Origin: Planctomycetota bacterium
Lineage (GTDB): Bacteria > Planctomycetota > PUPC01 > DSUN01
DNA length: 64,000 nt
Direction of reading: 5' to 3'
Assembly (NCBI GenBank): GCA_035384565.1
Contig: DAOOIT010000024.1
Coordinates: 1-64,000 of the forward strand
Shown: piece by piece, positions 49,503 to 57,927 of the stretch
How positions within the stretch are numbered: the first letter of the stretch is position 1
Layout of the letters: every line of letters starts with the position of its first letter
Translations under genes and position numbers: made by a program
The notes under the pieces: model-generated
What the model was told of the DNA's origin: nothing
The model's database searches: none
The model's input: the letters and a program-made list of their open reading frames with translations, nothing else

Positions 49503-50234
49503 ATGCTGCCAAGATCGATCAGCGTCATCGACGACACGTCCGCTGTGGCAGGGCTTGGCTTGTCGTTCCGAAGGGGCCGTCCTGGACCCGAGGACGAACT
49601 CGTCAACTGGTTCCTGCAGGAGCGACCTTTCACGATTCGACGCGGATACAAGGTCAGTGTGCTCTGCCAGCCGCAGCTTGAGACAGGGTTTCCCGATATC
49701 GTCCTCGTTGTCTGGCATCCTCCGACTGCGGAGAGATGGGACTCCCGGCGAGCGGTCCTGACACGGTACGACATCCGGCTTCTTCACTACCTGCATTATG
49801 CCGGCCCTGCAACTACCCAGGAGTTGCGTACGATATTTGGGTCCAAGCTGCACGCAGGCCTTGACCGCCTCACGTCCGCGAGAACGATCCAAAAGCGTCG
49901 CGAGACCTGGGTAGCAAGGTCGCTATCGGCTTCGTTCGCGGTTCGGCGCATAATAGCTATTGAAGCGAAGATCAGCAATTGGAGCGTCGCGCTCGATCAG
50001 GCATTGCTCAACACGTGGTTTGCCTCCGATTCGTACGTTCTTCTTCCCCGTATTCCAAGAGGGGCAAGTCTGCTCGATGAGGCCGCGGGCCTAGGGATTC
50101 GAGTACTGACCAAGGCGGAACCCGATCCGATGGCCAAGCTTAGCGCTAGGGCGGACCTCCCTCGTTCCTACGCGTCGTGGCTTTTCAACGAGTGGGTGTG
50201 GCGCGAGCACACAGGCACGAGGGCCTTGCGATGA
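49503..50234 (+). CDS. PD-(D/E)XK nuclease with inserted winged helix (cassette gene 1)
   Basis: 243 aa from the ATG at 49503; the in-frame GTG at 49455 sits at the expected transcription start and is an alternative, adding 16 residues. The nuclease core reads GFPDIVLVVW (Pro64-Asp65) and, about 90 residues later, IAIEAKISNW (Glu154-x-Lys156), with an acidic helix earlier (PEDELVNWF). Between them lies a winged helix-turn-helix (DIRLLHYLHYAGPATTQEL to QKRRETWVARS, about 90-140). The segment after the Lys (ALDQALLNTWFASDSYVLLP) is typical of this fold. So it is a probable DNA-cutting protein with its own DNA- or partner-binding domain. Its stop overlaps the kinase start as ATGA. Confidence 0.75.
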   Translation: MLPRSISVIDDTSAVAGLGLSFRRGRPGPEDELVNWFLQERPFTIRRGYKVSVLCQPQLETGFPDIVLVVWHPPTAERWDSRRAVLTRYDIRLLHYLHYAGPATTQELRTIFGSKLHAGLDRLTSARTIQKRRETWVARSLSASFAVRRIIAIEAKISNWSVALDQALLNTWFASDSYVLLPRIPRGASLLDEAAGLGIRVLTKAEPDPMAKLSARADLPRSYASWLFNEWVWREHTGTRALR

Positions 50235-51094
50235 GCGGCACCGGTGCGATTGATGTCGCATGGATCAGGCAGCAGTTCCCGGCGCTTTCAGACGTGCGCC
50301 TTCTCGGTCAGGGGGGCCAGAAACTCGTGTTCAGTGGAACCCATTCCGTGTATGGTGAAACCGTCCTCAAGTTGATCAGTCCGAGGCAGGATGCCGAGGT
50401 CACTGTCCGCGAGATCCTGGCTGTTACACGGGTTGGTTCCCCCCGTGTACCACAGATCCTTGAGCATGGCAAGCTGGCCACCCCGATTGGCGGGTATGTC
50501 TGGCTGATCGAGCGTAGAATCGGCGGGCACACCGTGCGGGACATGCTCAGGTTGGGGCCGCTCATTCCGCGCCGCGTGCTACGCCTGGGCCTTCATGTTC
50601 TGGAAGCGCTGGTTGCTGCCGAACGGGTGAACATCGTGCACCGAGATGTCAAACCCGACAATATCATCTGCGATCCCGCAGGCGACTACTGGCTGATTGA
50701 TTTCGGGATCGCGCGTCACCTTGACCTTCAGTCCTTGACGGCAACGGCTGCGCCCTTCGGCAAGGTGACATGGGGCTACTCGCCCCCCGAACAGTGCAGG
50801 AACATGAAGCCAGACATCGACTCGCGAGCCGACCTCTTTGCACTGGGCGTCACACTGTTCGAGTGTGCCACAGGGTCGAACCCGTTCAGGACAGGAGCAG
50901 CCGACCTCTTGGAGGTACTTCGACGCGTCGAGACGATGCCACTCCCACGCTTGGCGCTGGGCTTGCGCGCCGCGGGCAGTTTCGCCGATCTCGTTCTCAC
51001 GCTCACGCAGAAGCGTCGAGACCACAGACCTGGGTCCGCTGCTGAGGCGCTGGAATGGTTGACCGAGATCCACAACGCGGAGCTCCAGGAGTGA
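50231..51094 (+). CDS. Hanks-type Ser/Thr protein kinase (cassette gene 2)
   Basis: 287 aa, only the kinase domain, with no membrane segment or sensor domain. All catalytic motifs are present: glycine loop LGQGGQKLVF (25-34), Lys47 in TVLKLIS, Glu61 in the C-helix, HRDVKPDN (137-144), DFG (157-159), the activation-segment end SPPEQ (184-188) and DLFALG. It should therefore be an active, soluble kinase. The GGQKLVF form of the glycine loop is shared with several kinases from phage-defence and stress operons (known from the family, inferred here). The ATGA overlap with the nuclease gene means the two are translated together. The third gene's SD (GGAGG) or the alternative start at 51096 lies just after its stop. 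Confidence 0.92.
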   Translation: MSGTGAIDVAWIRQQFPALSDVRLLGQGGQKLVFSGTHSVYGETVLKLISPRQDAEVTVREILAVTRVGSPRVPQILEHGKLATPIGGYVWLIERRIGGHTVRDMLRLGPLIPRRVLRLGLHVLEALVAAERVNIVHRDVKPDNIICDPAGDYWLIDFGIARHLDLQSLTATAAPFGKVTWGYSPPEQCRNMKPDIDSRADLFALGVTLFECATGSNPFRTGAADLLEVLRRVETMPLPRLALGLRAAGSFADLVLTLTQKRRDHRPGSAAEALEWLTEIHNAELQE

Positions 51095-51173
51095 CATGGA
51101 CCTGCACCTCCACATCGGCATGCGCACACGACGGTGGCGCTTTGGAAGCCGTTGTGCACTTGGAGGCCGCATG

Positions 51174-52379
51174 ATGGAAGCCTATCTCCAGTTCGGCTAC
51201 GGAATGATGGAGCACTGCCGCCAACTTTTGGCCGCGTGGGGTGGTGGCACTGTAATTCTGAGCCCGCGGGATCTCACTGATCAGCAGATGGTCCGCCTAT
51301 CCGCCGAGATCAATGGCTCGGGTGACGGCCGGGTCCTTCTTGACCCGCAATTCTATCTGCCCTACGCGGACCACGAGCGGCTCTGCTCCCATGACTTCTG
51401 GCCAAAGGACTATGATACTGGGACCTTCTGGCAAGGGCATGGTGCCACTGAACTGCTCAGCAGGCTCACCCGGCTCAACAACCGCCTTGGAACCGCTTCC
51501 TTCATACTGCCCGGCACTCTCGCCACTGCGATTAGTGACGACTGGCTGATGACCCATAGGAGCCTTCTTGAGGAAGCGGGTTCCCTTGACGACGGGCTCG
51601 AGCTGATCGCGACTGTTGCGTTGTCAGCAGATGCGGCGAGGGACCAGAGTCAGGTTGCGAAGCTCCTGGAGAACGCTGTACAGTGGCCGGTCAAGGGGTA
51701 CTACCTGGTGTGCGAGCACCCTAACGGCGAGTACCTTGTTCAGGACCCGAACTGGGTCGCGAACTTGCTTGACCTGGCTGTCGGGCTCAGGCTAGCGGGG
51801 GCCAAGGTGATACTGGGCTACTGCAACCAGCAGATGCTCGTTGCGGCAGTTGCAAAGGGTTGTGCAATCTGCTCTGGCACGTGGATGAACGTCCGCTCCT
51901 TCCCTCCCGATAAGTTCCGCACTTCATACGAGGAGGAGATACGCCAGAGGGCTACCTGGTACTACTGCCCTCAGGCATTGTCGGAGTACAAACTGCCCTT
52001 CCTCGATATCGCGCACCGGCAGGGCGTGCTTGACCGCATGGCTCCGCCCCCCGAGTTGGACGGCGGCTACGCGTCGGTCCTGTTTGGGGGAGCGCAACCA
52101 TCATCCGTTGGGTTCTCGGAACAGAGCGCTTTCCGCCACTACCTTCACGCTCTGCGAGGACAGGCCATGTCTCTGCGTACAGACTCGTACGATGGTGCCA
52201 TGTCAGCCCTTGAGGACATGCTGAGTCAAGCGGAGCGCCTCCTTTCCGCGCTTCGGGCAACAGGTGTACGTGGGCAGCATAGGGACTTCGCGGAGACCAT
52301 CGACGTCAACCGCGCTGCGCTGGCTGTGCTCGATAGTACACGTGGCGCGATGCTTCGGCGGCGCTGGGGTTCCCTGTGA
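51174..52379 (+). CDS. Conserved protein of unknown function, probable TIM barrel (cassette gene 3)
   Basis: 401 aa from the second ATG at 51174 (GGAGG seven nt upstream; ATG at 51171 also possible). An earlier in-frame ATG at 51096, two bp after the kinase stop, would add 26 residues and is the alternative. The protein begins MEAYLQFGYGMMEHCRQLL and has regular beta/alpha alternation: VILSPRDL, VLLDPQFYLP, AISDDWL, LIATVALSADA, GYYLVCEHPNGEYL, ANLLDLAVGLRLAGAKVILGY, CAICSGTWMNVRSFPPDKF. That pattern fits a TIM barrel, perhaps with a nucleotide- or base-binding site. I cannot name the family. The C-terminal 100 residues are helical. In the cassette it may be the effector, sensor or kinase substrate. 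Confidence 0.7.
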   Translation: MEAYLQFGYGMMEHCRQLLAAWGGGTVILSPRDLTDQQMVRLSAEINGSGDGRVLLDPQFYLPYADHERLCSHDFWPKDYDTGTFWQGHGATELLSRLTRLNNRLGTASFILPGTLATAISDDWLMTHRSLLEEAGSLDDGLELIATVALSADAARDQSQVAKLLENAVQWPVKGYYLVCEHPNGEYLVQDPNWVANLLDLAVGLRLAGAKVILGYCNQQMLVAAVAKGCAICSGTWMNVRSFPPDKFRTSYEEEIRQRATWYYCPQALSEYKLPFLDIAHRQGVLDRMAPPPELDGGYASVLFGGAQPSSVGFSEQSAFRHYLHALRGQAMSLRTDSYDGAMSALEDMLSQAERLLSALRATGVRGQHRDFAETIDVNRAALAVLDSTRGAMLRRRWGSL

Positions 52380-52451
52380 GTGGCTCCTCACCCGGTTGAT
52401 CACCCGCCGTTCCGGTCACCGGCTGGGGCGGTTAAGGGGCATAGACCATTC

Positions 52452-52642
52452 CTCGTGGAAGCCGCACCCCTCGCACCTCGTGGGCGGGTTCGACGAGGGG
52501 CGCCTCCGTTCCTACATTCGCCACGCCTGCGAGGCCACGCGCGGCTGCGTGGTGGAGATGATCCTCAAGGACACCCACACCTGCGAGAACCACCCCGAGC
52601 GCTTCACGCGCTGGACCGAGATCGCGCGCGAGGTGGCGGAGG
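52452..52642 (+). repeat. 191-bp direct repeat, right copy
   Basis: Exact duplicate of 49157-49347. It continues into GCGTTCTGA, giving the ending AREVAEAF, probably the native C-terminus of the URO-D gene before insertion. It has no start codon of its own. Confidence 0.9.
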
Positions 52643-52668
52643 CGTTCTGACGGGGCCGCGCTCGCGGC

Positions 52669-54033
52669 TCACTTGGCGGCAGCCGGCGGCTTGAGGGCGT
52701 TGAGGAGGATGCGGGCGCCCTGCTCGGGCGGACCCTCCTTGGGGGAGTCCGTCAGGCGGATGGCCGTGAGTTGCTGCGCGAGGTCGCCTTTGGGGTCGAG
52801 GCGCTCCAGGGCGGCGCGCCAGGCGGCGATCATGTCGGGGCGCAGCGAGTTCTCCCAGAGCACGTACTCGGTGAGCTCCTCGCCGCGGAGCACCACGCCG
52901 CCCAGGTGCTGCGTCTGCCAGGCCTCGTCGGGCGCGGCCCAGAAGGCGAAGTAGAGGCTGGCCACGGGCCGATCGTCGAGCAGGTCGCGCCAGGTGATGC
53001 GGTTCTCCTTCTCGTCGCGGCGCCCGCTGGTGTAGCGGACCTCTGCGTTGGCCGGCAGGATGAGGGTGTAGCGCAGCTCGGTCTCGGTATCGAAGAACCG
53101 CAGATGGAAGAGGCCGTCGGTGAGCGGGCTCAGGGCGACCTCGAACTGTTTCTCGGTCAGTTTCATCTCCTGGAGTGCGGCGGCATAGGTTTCCTTGGCG
53201 ACCTCGGGCTGGGCGAGGGCCGCGAGCTTCTTGCACAGCGGCGCGTCGAGCGGGCGGCCCATCCTGCTGGCCACCAGCGCCGCGGCCACGCCGATGGCGC
53301 CCTCGCGCGTCAGAAGGCGCGGAATATCCGCCGCCTCGAGGTACCGGTGCTCCTCGGCAAACTGCACGAGGAACGCCGCGGCGCCCACGAGGGTCTTCTC
53401 GGCGTCCTGGCCGATGAACTGCGCCGCCGCGCCCAGGTCGGCGTGCGCGATGAAGAAGAGGGCCTCCTTGAAGTCCTTGCGGAACGGGCCCTCGAGGAAC
53501 TCGATCAGCTTGTCGAGGCCCGCCTCGTCCTTGAGCTGCTGGCGGGCGATGGTGACGGCGAGACGGACCAGCAGGTCGGCGGCCTCCGCCGCCTCGCGGA
53601 AGCGGGTGAAGTGGTCGGTGCGTCCCGGCCGCCGCTCCCGATAGTAGCCCACGTGCCCGAGGGGCGAGGTCCAGACCGTGTACGCGCCGCGGTTGCTGTG
53701 GGCGCCGCGCTGGAGATCGGGCGGCACCACCCGGAAGTCGCCCTGGAAGGCGACCGACGGGTCGTTCGTCTCCACCCGCTTGGGGTACTGGGCCTTCGCC
53801 TGCTCCACGAGCGCCGCGGGCGGGGCCAGCACCTGGCCCTTCTTCTCGGTGTCGGTGTGCCACGTGTGGTAGGTGCGCGAGAACGAGCCGTCGGCGCGCG
53901 GCTGCACCGTGACCTCCACGTAGTCGCGCTCGCAGCCGCCGCACGCCAGGAACGCCAGCGCGCAGGCGACGCGGAGCGCCAGCCGGCGGCCCCCCCGCAC
54001 CGCCGGCGTCCCCCCGGGATGCCGCTCCACCAT
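52669..54033 (-). CDS. Lipoprotein of unknown function
   Basis: 454 aa with a lipoprotein signal LALRVACALAFLACGGC (lipidated Cys near 34). After it come a beta-rich stretch (DYVEVTVQPRADGSFSRTYH, TVWTSPLGHVGYY), a mainly helical middle (AAEAADLLVRLAVTIARQQL, FRKDFKEALFFIAHADLGAAAQ) and a C-terminal beta segment (LFHLRFFDTETELRYTLILP). No known domain is recognised. It faces the right copy of the direct repeat and is followed upstream by ilvE, with only 18 bp between them, so they may be co-transcribed from the ilvE promoter. Confidence 0.7.
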   Translation of the reverse strand: MVERHPGGTPAVRGGRRLALRVACALAFLACGGCERDYVEVTVQPRADGSFSRTYHTWHTDTEKKGQVLAPPAALVEQAKAQYPKRVETNDPSVAFQGDFRVVPPDLQRGAHSNRGAYTVWTSPLGHVGYYRERRPGRTDHFTRFREAAEAADLLVRLAVTIARQQLKDEAGLDKLIEFLEGPFRKDFKEALFFIAHADLGAAAQFIGQDAEKTLVGAAAFLVQFAEEHRYLEAADIPRLLTREGAIGVAAALVASRMGRPLDAPLCKKLAALAQPEVAKETYAAALQEMKLTEKQFEVALSPLTDGLFHLRFFDTETELRYTLILPANAEVRYTSGRRDEKENRITWRDLLDDRPVASLYFAFWAAPDEAWQTQHLGGVVLRGEELTEYVLWENSLRPDMIAAWRAALERLDPKGDLAQQLTAIRLTDSPKEGPPEQGARILLNALKPPAAAK

Positions 54034-54051
54034 GTCTTCGCCCTCCGTAGC

Positions 54052-55005
54052 TCAGACGCGCTCGAGCCAGCCGTAGCGGTCCTCGGCCTTGCCGGTGACG
54101 AGGTCCAGGAAGGCCCTGCGGATGGCCAGGGTGATGGGGCCGGGCTTGCCGTCGCCCACGGGGATGCGGTCCACGCTGCGCACCGGCGTGACCTCGGCGG
54201 CGGAGCCGGTGAGGAACACCTCGTCCGCAATGTACAGCCCCTCGCGGGGAACGATCTGCTTGCGGACCTCGTGGCCCAGCTCCTTGGCCAGCACGATCAC
54301 CGAGTGGCGCGTGATGCCGGGCAGGATCGAGGCGCCCGAGGGCGGGGTCACCAGCCCGCCGTCCTTGACGACGAAGATGTTCTCGCCGCTGCCCTCGGCC
54401 ACGTAGCCATTGATGTCCAGGGCGATCGCCTCGGCATAGCCGTTGATCACCGCCTCCATCTTCATGAGCTGCGAGTTCATGTAGTTGGCGCCCGCCTTGG
54501 CCAGCGACGGCTCGGTGTTGGGCGCCAGGCGGGTCCACGACGACACGCACACGTCAATGCCCGCGTTGGCGGCCTCGTCGCCGAGGTAGGCGCCCCACTC
54601 CCACGTGGCGATGGCCACCTGCACGGGGTTGTTGAGGGGGTACACGCCCATCGGACCATAGCCGCGGAAGACGCACGGCCGCACGTAACAGGCCTTCTGC
54701 CCGTTGCGGTGAATCAGCTCCTTCGTCGCCTCGGCCAGCTCCTCGACCGTGTAGGGCACGGCCATGCGGTAGACCTTGGCCGACTGCATCAGGCGGTGGA
54801 GGTGGTCGCGCAGGCGGAAGCAGGCGGGCCCCGTGGGCGTGCTGTAGCAGCGCAGCCCCTCGAAGACGCTCGAACCGTAGTGGACGACGTGCGAAAGCAC
54901 GTGAATCTTCGCATCGTCCCAGTTCACGAACTCGCCGTCCATCCAGATCTTCTGCGCCTTGGCCACGCCGCTCACGGGCTCGGCGGCCTTCGTCCGTCCA
55001 GCCAT
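54052..55005 (-). CDS. ilvE: Branched-chain amino acid aminotransferase
   Basis: 317 aa, fold-type IV PLP enzyme that moves amino groups between branched-chain amino acids and 2-oxoglutarate in the last step of Val, Leu and Ile synthesis. The Schiff-base Lys is Lys170 in SLAKAGANYMNSQ. Other signatures are VHYGSSVFEGLRCY, EAIALDINGYVAEGSGENIF, ILPGITRHSVIVLAKELGHEV, and DEVFLTGSAAEVTPVRSVD. Length and order match IlvE rather than D-amino-acid transaminase or PabC. Cytoplasmic. Its own promoter lies at 55054-55082. Confidence 0.95.
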   Translation of the reverse strand: MAGRTKAAEPVSGVAKAQKIWMDGEFVNWDDAKIHVLSHVVHYGSSVFEGLRCYSTPTGPACFRLRDHLHRLMQSAKVYRMAVPYTVEELAEATKELIHRNGQKACYVRPCVFRGYGPMGVYPLNNPVQVAIATWEWGAYLGDEAANAGIDVCVSSWTRLAPNTEPSLAKAGANYMNSQLMKMEAVINGYAEAIALDINGYVAEGSGENIFVVKDGGLVTPPSGASILPGITRHSVIVLAKELGHEVRKQIVPREGLYIADEVFLTGSAAEVTPVRSVDRIPVGDGKPGPITLAIRRAFLDLVTGKAEDRYGWLERV

Positions 55006-55053
55006 GGCTCCGACCTTTCCTCGCGACAGAGAGGGTCCTTGCTCTTCTTGGAG

Positions 55054-55082
55054 AGTCTACCCAACGCCGTTCGGTTTGTCAA
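55054..55082 (-). promoter_or_regulatory. Near-consensus promoter for ilvE
   Basis: Minus-strand TTGACA (55082-55077), a 17-bp spacer and TAGACT (55059-55054). Confidence 0.65.
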
Positions 55083-55279
55083 AGGGTAGCGGCCCCCTGC
55101 GGGTGCTGCCTGGCGCCCCGCGTCGAGATGGCCACGGCTGGCGGCGGCAGGGTGCAGGCGTTTTCCGCCTTCTTGACGGAATCTTGATGCGCAAGGGGCG
55201 CGATTGGGTGCGGCCTTAATGCGCCGTGTGGTAGGGTGATGATGAGGGAAGTGTGCCCATCCTGGGCAGGAAGCGTGCC

Positions 55280-56686
55280 ATGGCAAGTGGAGTGGCCGCA
55301 CGCCGCAATGGGCTGGCGGAACCGGTCCATCCAAGGGCCGTTGCGGGAACCGTGAAGGCGGCGTTCCGTGTGGCGCCGCTGCGCCTGTTGGTCGCAGGCT
55401 ACGCGGCGTTCACCCTGCTCATCGCCGGGTTGCTGTGCCTTCCCATCGCGTCGGCAAGCGAACGGCCGATGCCGTTCGTGGATGCGCTGTTTATGGCCAT
55501 GTCGGGCGTCAGCACCAGCGGATTGTGCACGGTAGACGTGGGCACAGGTCTCTCGGGCTTCGGCCAAGCCGTGCTGCTGCTGGACTTCCAGGTGGGCGGC
55601 CTGGGCTACATGACCTTTTTCGTCGTCTTCGCGCGCCTGCTCTCGGGCGGACTGGGGATGAACCACAGGCTCGTCGCACGGGAGTCCATGGCCGGCCCCA
55701 CGCTGGCGGACGTCACGCGCTTCTTCGCCTGGGTGGCGCTTGTGACCCTGTGCTTCGAGGCCGTCGGCGCCGCCGTCCTCACCGCCTGCTGGATGACCGA
55801 GTTCTCGTTCTGGAAGGCACTCTACTTTGGCGCCTTCCACTCGATCTCGGCCTTCTGCACGGCGGGGTTCGGCCTGCTCTCCGACAGCCTCGTGTCGCGG
55901 CAGGGAGACTGGGTGGTGGCCGCCACCGTCACGGGGCTCTCCCTGGCCGGCGGAATCGGGTTCCTGGTGATGGCGGACCTCTGTGGCCGGTTCCGCCGGC
56001 GCCGGATGGGCGAGGGGCCGCGGCGGCTCTCCGTGCACACGAAGCTCGCGCTCACCGTCACCGCCGTCGTGATGCTGGCGGGCACAGGGCTGATCTATGC
56101 GGCGGAACGGTGGCCGGCGGGCTGGACCGCGGCCGACCGCTGGCGGGCCTCGGCCTTCCAGGCCATCTCGGCCTCGACCACCGACGGCTTCAACACCATT
56201 GACATTGGGACGATGAGCGCGCCCAGCCTCGTCTTCATCATGTTCCTCATGTTCGTCGGCGCCTCCCCTGGCAGCACCGGCGGCGGCATCAAGACCACCA
56301 CGCTCGGCGTCCTTGCCCTCTCGCTGTGGGGCCACTTCCGCCAGCGCGACCCCAACTTCTGCCGCCGCCGCGTATCGGACGAGACCATCGCCAAGGCGAA
56401 CACGATCTTCCTGTCGTTCCTGCTCCTCCTGCTGCTCGACACGGTGGCGCTGGCCGCGACCGAGAGGGAGTCGTTCCTGCGGGTCCTCTTCGAAGCCGTC
56501 TCCGCCCTGGGCAACACGGGGATGTCCATGGGCATCACGGCGGGCCTCAGCGACGTGGGCAAGCTGCTGCTCACGCTCACGATGTTCGTCGGGCGCGTGG
56601 GGCCGCTGGCGCTCGGCCTCTCGCTGGTGGCGCCGCACGAGCCGGCACGGTACCGGTACGCCGCGGCCGAGGTGTTCGTGGGCTGA
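55280..56686 (+). CDS. TrkH/KtrB-type potassium channel subunit
   Basis: 468 aa from the ATG at 55280 (a GTG at 55253 is an alternative). It is a polytopic membrane protein with the four pore loops of the TrkH/KtrB/HKT superfamily: FMAMSGVSTSGL, HSISAFCTAGFGLL, ISASTTDGFNTID, and VSALGNTGMSMG. The gate-like segment GASPGSTGGGIKTTT is also typical. It would take up K+ (perhaps with Na+) and normally needs a cytoplasmic KtrA/TrkA regulator, which is not in the window. The two genes downstream encode a KdpD-like kinase and KdpE, a pairing that implies potassium or osmotic control. No kdpFABC is here. Confidence 0.9.
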   Translation: MASGVAARRNGLAEPVHPRAVAGTVKAAFRVAPLRLLVAGYAAFTLLIAGLLCLPIASASERPMPFVDALFMAMSGVSTSGLCTVDVGTGLSGFGQAVLLLDFQVGGLGYMTFFVVFARLLSGGLGMNHRLVARESMAGPTLADVTRFFAWVALVTLCFEAVGAAVLTACWMTEFSFWKALYFGAFHSISAFCTAGFGLLSDSLVSRQGDWVVAATVTGLSLAGGIGFLVMADLCGRFRRRRMGEGPRRLSVHTKLALTVTAVVMLAGTGLIYAAERWPAGWTAADRWRASAFQAISASTTDGFNTIDIGTMSAPSLVFIMFLMFVGASPGSTGGGIKTTTLGVLALSLWGHFRQRDPNFCRRRVSDETIAKANTIFLSFLLLLLLDTVALAATERESFLRVLFEAVSALGNTGMSMGITAGLSDVGKLLLTLTMFVGRVGPLALGLSLVAPHEPARYRYAAAEVFVG

Positions 56687-56705
56687 GCGCCGCACGGCTC
56701 GCCTC

Positions 56706-56734
56706 TTGCGCCACGCCGGAGCTTGCGGTAGACT
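56706..56734 (+). promoter_or_regulatory. Promoter close to the short KdpD gene
   Basis: TTGCGC (56706-56711), a 17-bp spacer and TAGACT (56729-56734). Transcription would start about at the ATG of 56742, which has no SD, so the message may be leaderless. Confidence 0.5.
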
Positions 56735-56741
56735 GCGCGAC

Positions 56742-57926
56742 ATGGACGACTCCGCGACAGGCACCGCGCAGGCCGAGGTGAGCGCCGTCGCCGCGCCGGC
56801 GTCGAGTGCCTCGTGGGCCTCGTACGGTTGGGCTGCCGTCCTCATGGCTGCCTGCACCCTCGTGGCCGGTGTGTTCCGCCACTCGGGCCTGGCCGAGGCG
56901 AACATCGTCATGGCCTTCCTCGTCGGCGTGCTCGTGGTCGCCGCCTGGCACGGGCGGGGGCCGAGCATTTTCGCATCGTTCGCCGGCGTGCTGCTTTTCG
57001 ACGTGCTGTTTGTGCCCCCTTTCGGCTCGCTGGGGGTGTCGGACCTCCAGTATCTGATCATGTTCGCCGTGATGCTGGGCGTGGCGTTGCTGACGAGCGC
57101 GCTCACCGAGCGCATCCGGCGCCAGGCCGCCGCTCAGCTTGCCATGGCTGCCGAGCGCGACCGCTTGCGTGAGGCGGCGCACGCCACACGCCTTCAGGCC
57201 GAGGCTGAGCGGCTGCGCAACGCGCTCCTCAGCTCGATGTCCCACGACCTCCGCACCCCCCTGGCCACTATCGCCGGCGCGAGCAGCAGCCTGCTCGAGC
57301 TGGGCAGCGTGCAGGACGAGGAGACCCGTCGCACGCTGCTGCGCACCATCTCAGACGAGGCGAGCCGCCTCAACCACTTCGTCGAGAACCTCCTCCAGAT
57401 GACGCGGCTCCAGGCCGGCGGCCTCGTCGTCCACAAGGAATGGCAGCCGGTCGAGGAGGTCATCGGGTCGGCCCTGGGCCGCATGGAGGCGGCTTTGGCC
57501 GGGCGCCCCGTGCACACGCACGTGCCCGAGGGCCTGCCGATGGCGCCATTCGATGGCGTGCTCGTCGAGCAGGCGCTGGTGAACCTGCTGGACAACGCGG
57601 CGAAATACACGCCGGCCGGCACGCCGGTCGAGCTGTCGGCGGCCGTGGACGGCGGGCAGATGCTCCTCGAGGTGGCCGATCACGGCCCGGGCATCCCCGA
57701 CGAGGAGAAGGGGCGGGTCTTCGAGAAGTTCCATCGCCTGCGCCGGCCCGGCGCGACGCCCCAGGCGGGAACTGGCCTGGGCCTGGCCATCTGCCAAGCC
57801 ATCGCGACGGCCCACGGCGGCCGCATCTGGGCCGAGGACCGGCCCGGCGGCGGCGCACGCTTCCGCCTCGCGCTGCCCATCGAGGGGAGCCCTCCCCAGT
57901 TCCCCGCAGACGAGGAAGGGGCCTGA
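56742..57926 (+). CDS. Short KdpD-like sensor histidine kinase
   Basis: 394 aa. It carries only the C-terminal half of KdpD: about four membrane segments (residues 28-120, the DUF4118 region), then HisKA with phospho-acceptor His168 in SMSHDLRTPL, and a HATPase domain with LLDNAAKYTP, VADHGPGIPDEEKGRVFEKF, GTGLGLAIC and GGRIWAED. The N-terminal KdpD and USP domains found in Escherichia coli KdpD are absent. It would phosphorylate the KdpE-type regulator downstream, whose GTG start is one base after this stop. The gene has its own promoter and no SD. Confidence 0.9.
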   Translation: MDDSATGTAQAEVSAVAAPASSASWASYGWAAVLMAACTLVAGVFRHSGLAEANIVMAFLVGVLVVAAWHGRGPSIFASFAGVLLFDVLFVPPFGSLGVSDLQYLIMFAVMLGVALLTSALTERIRRQAAAQLAMAAERDRLREAAHATRLQAEAERLRNALLSSMSHDLRTPLATIAGASSSLLELGSVQDEETRRTLLRTISDEASRLNHFVENLLQMTRLQAGGLVVHKEWQPVEEVIGSALGRMEAALAGRPVHTHVPEGLPMAPFDGVLVEQALVNLLDNAAKYTPAGTPVELSAAVDGGQMLLEVADHGPGIPDEEKGRVFEKFHRLRRPGATPQAGTGLGLAICQAIATAHGGRIWAEDRPGGGARFRLALPIEGSPPQFPADEEGA

Positions 57927-57927
57927 A

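Larger units (their letters stand above)
49157..52642 (+). mobile_element. Candidate three-gene cassette inserted in a URO-D gene end
   Basis: A 3.1-kb segment (49348-52451) lies between two perfect 191-bp direct repeats. It is visibly poorer in G+C than the rest of the window and carries its own promoter and three co-oriented genes. No integrase, transposase or terminal inverted repeat is present. The geometry fits insertion by a single crossover with a circular molecule carrying the same 191 bp, or a long target duplication. A chimeric assembly is a possible artefact. Confidence 0.65.

Noticed and set aside
49348..52451. Insertion sequence or integrase-borne element
   Set aside because: None of the three proteins resembles a transposase or integrase, and there are no terminal inverted repeats; called a candidate cassette instead.
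52380..52650. Independent gene in the right-hand repeat
   Set aside because: The frame is only the displaced 3' end of the URO-D gene, with no start or SD.
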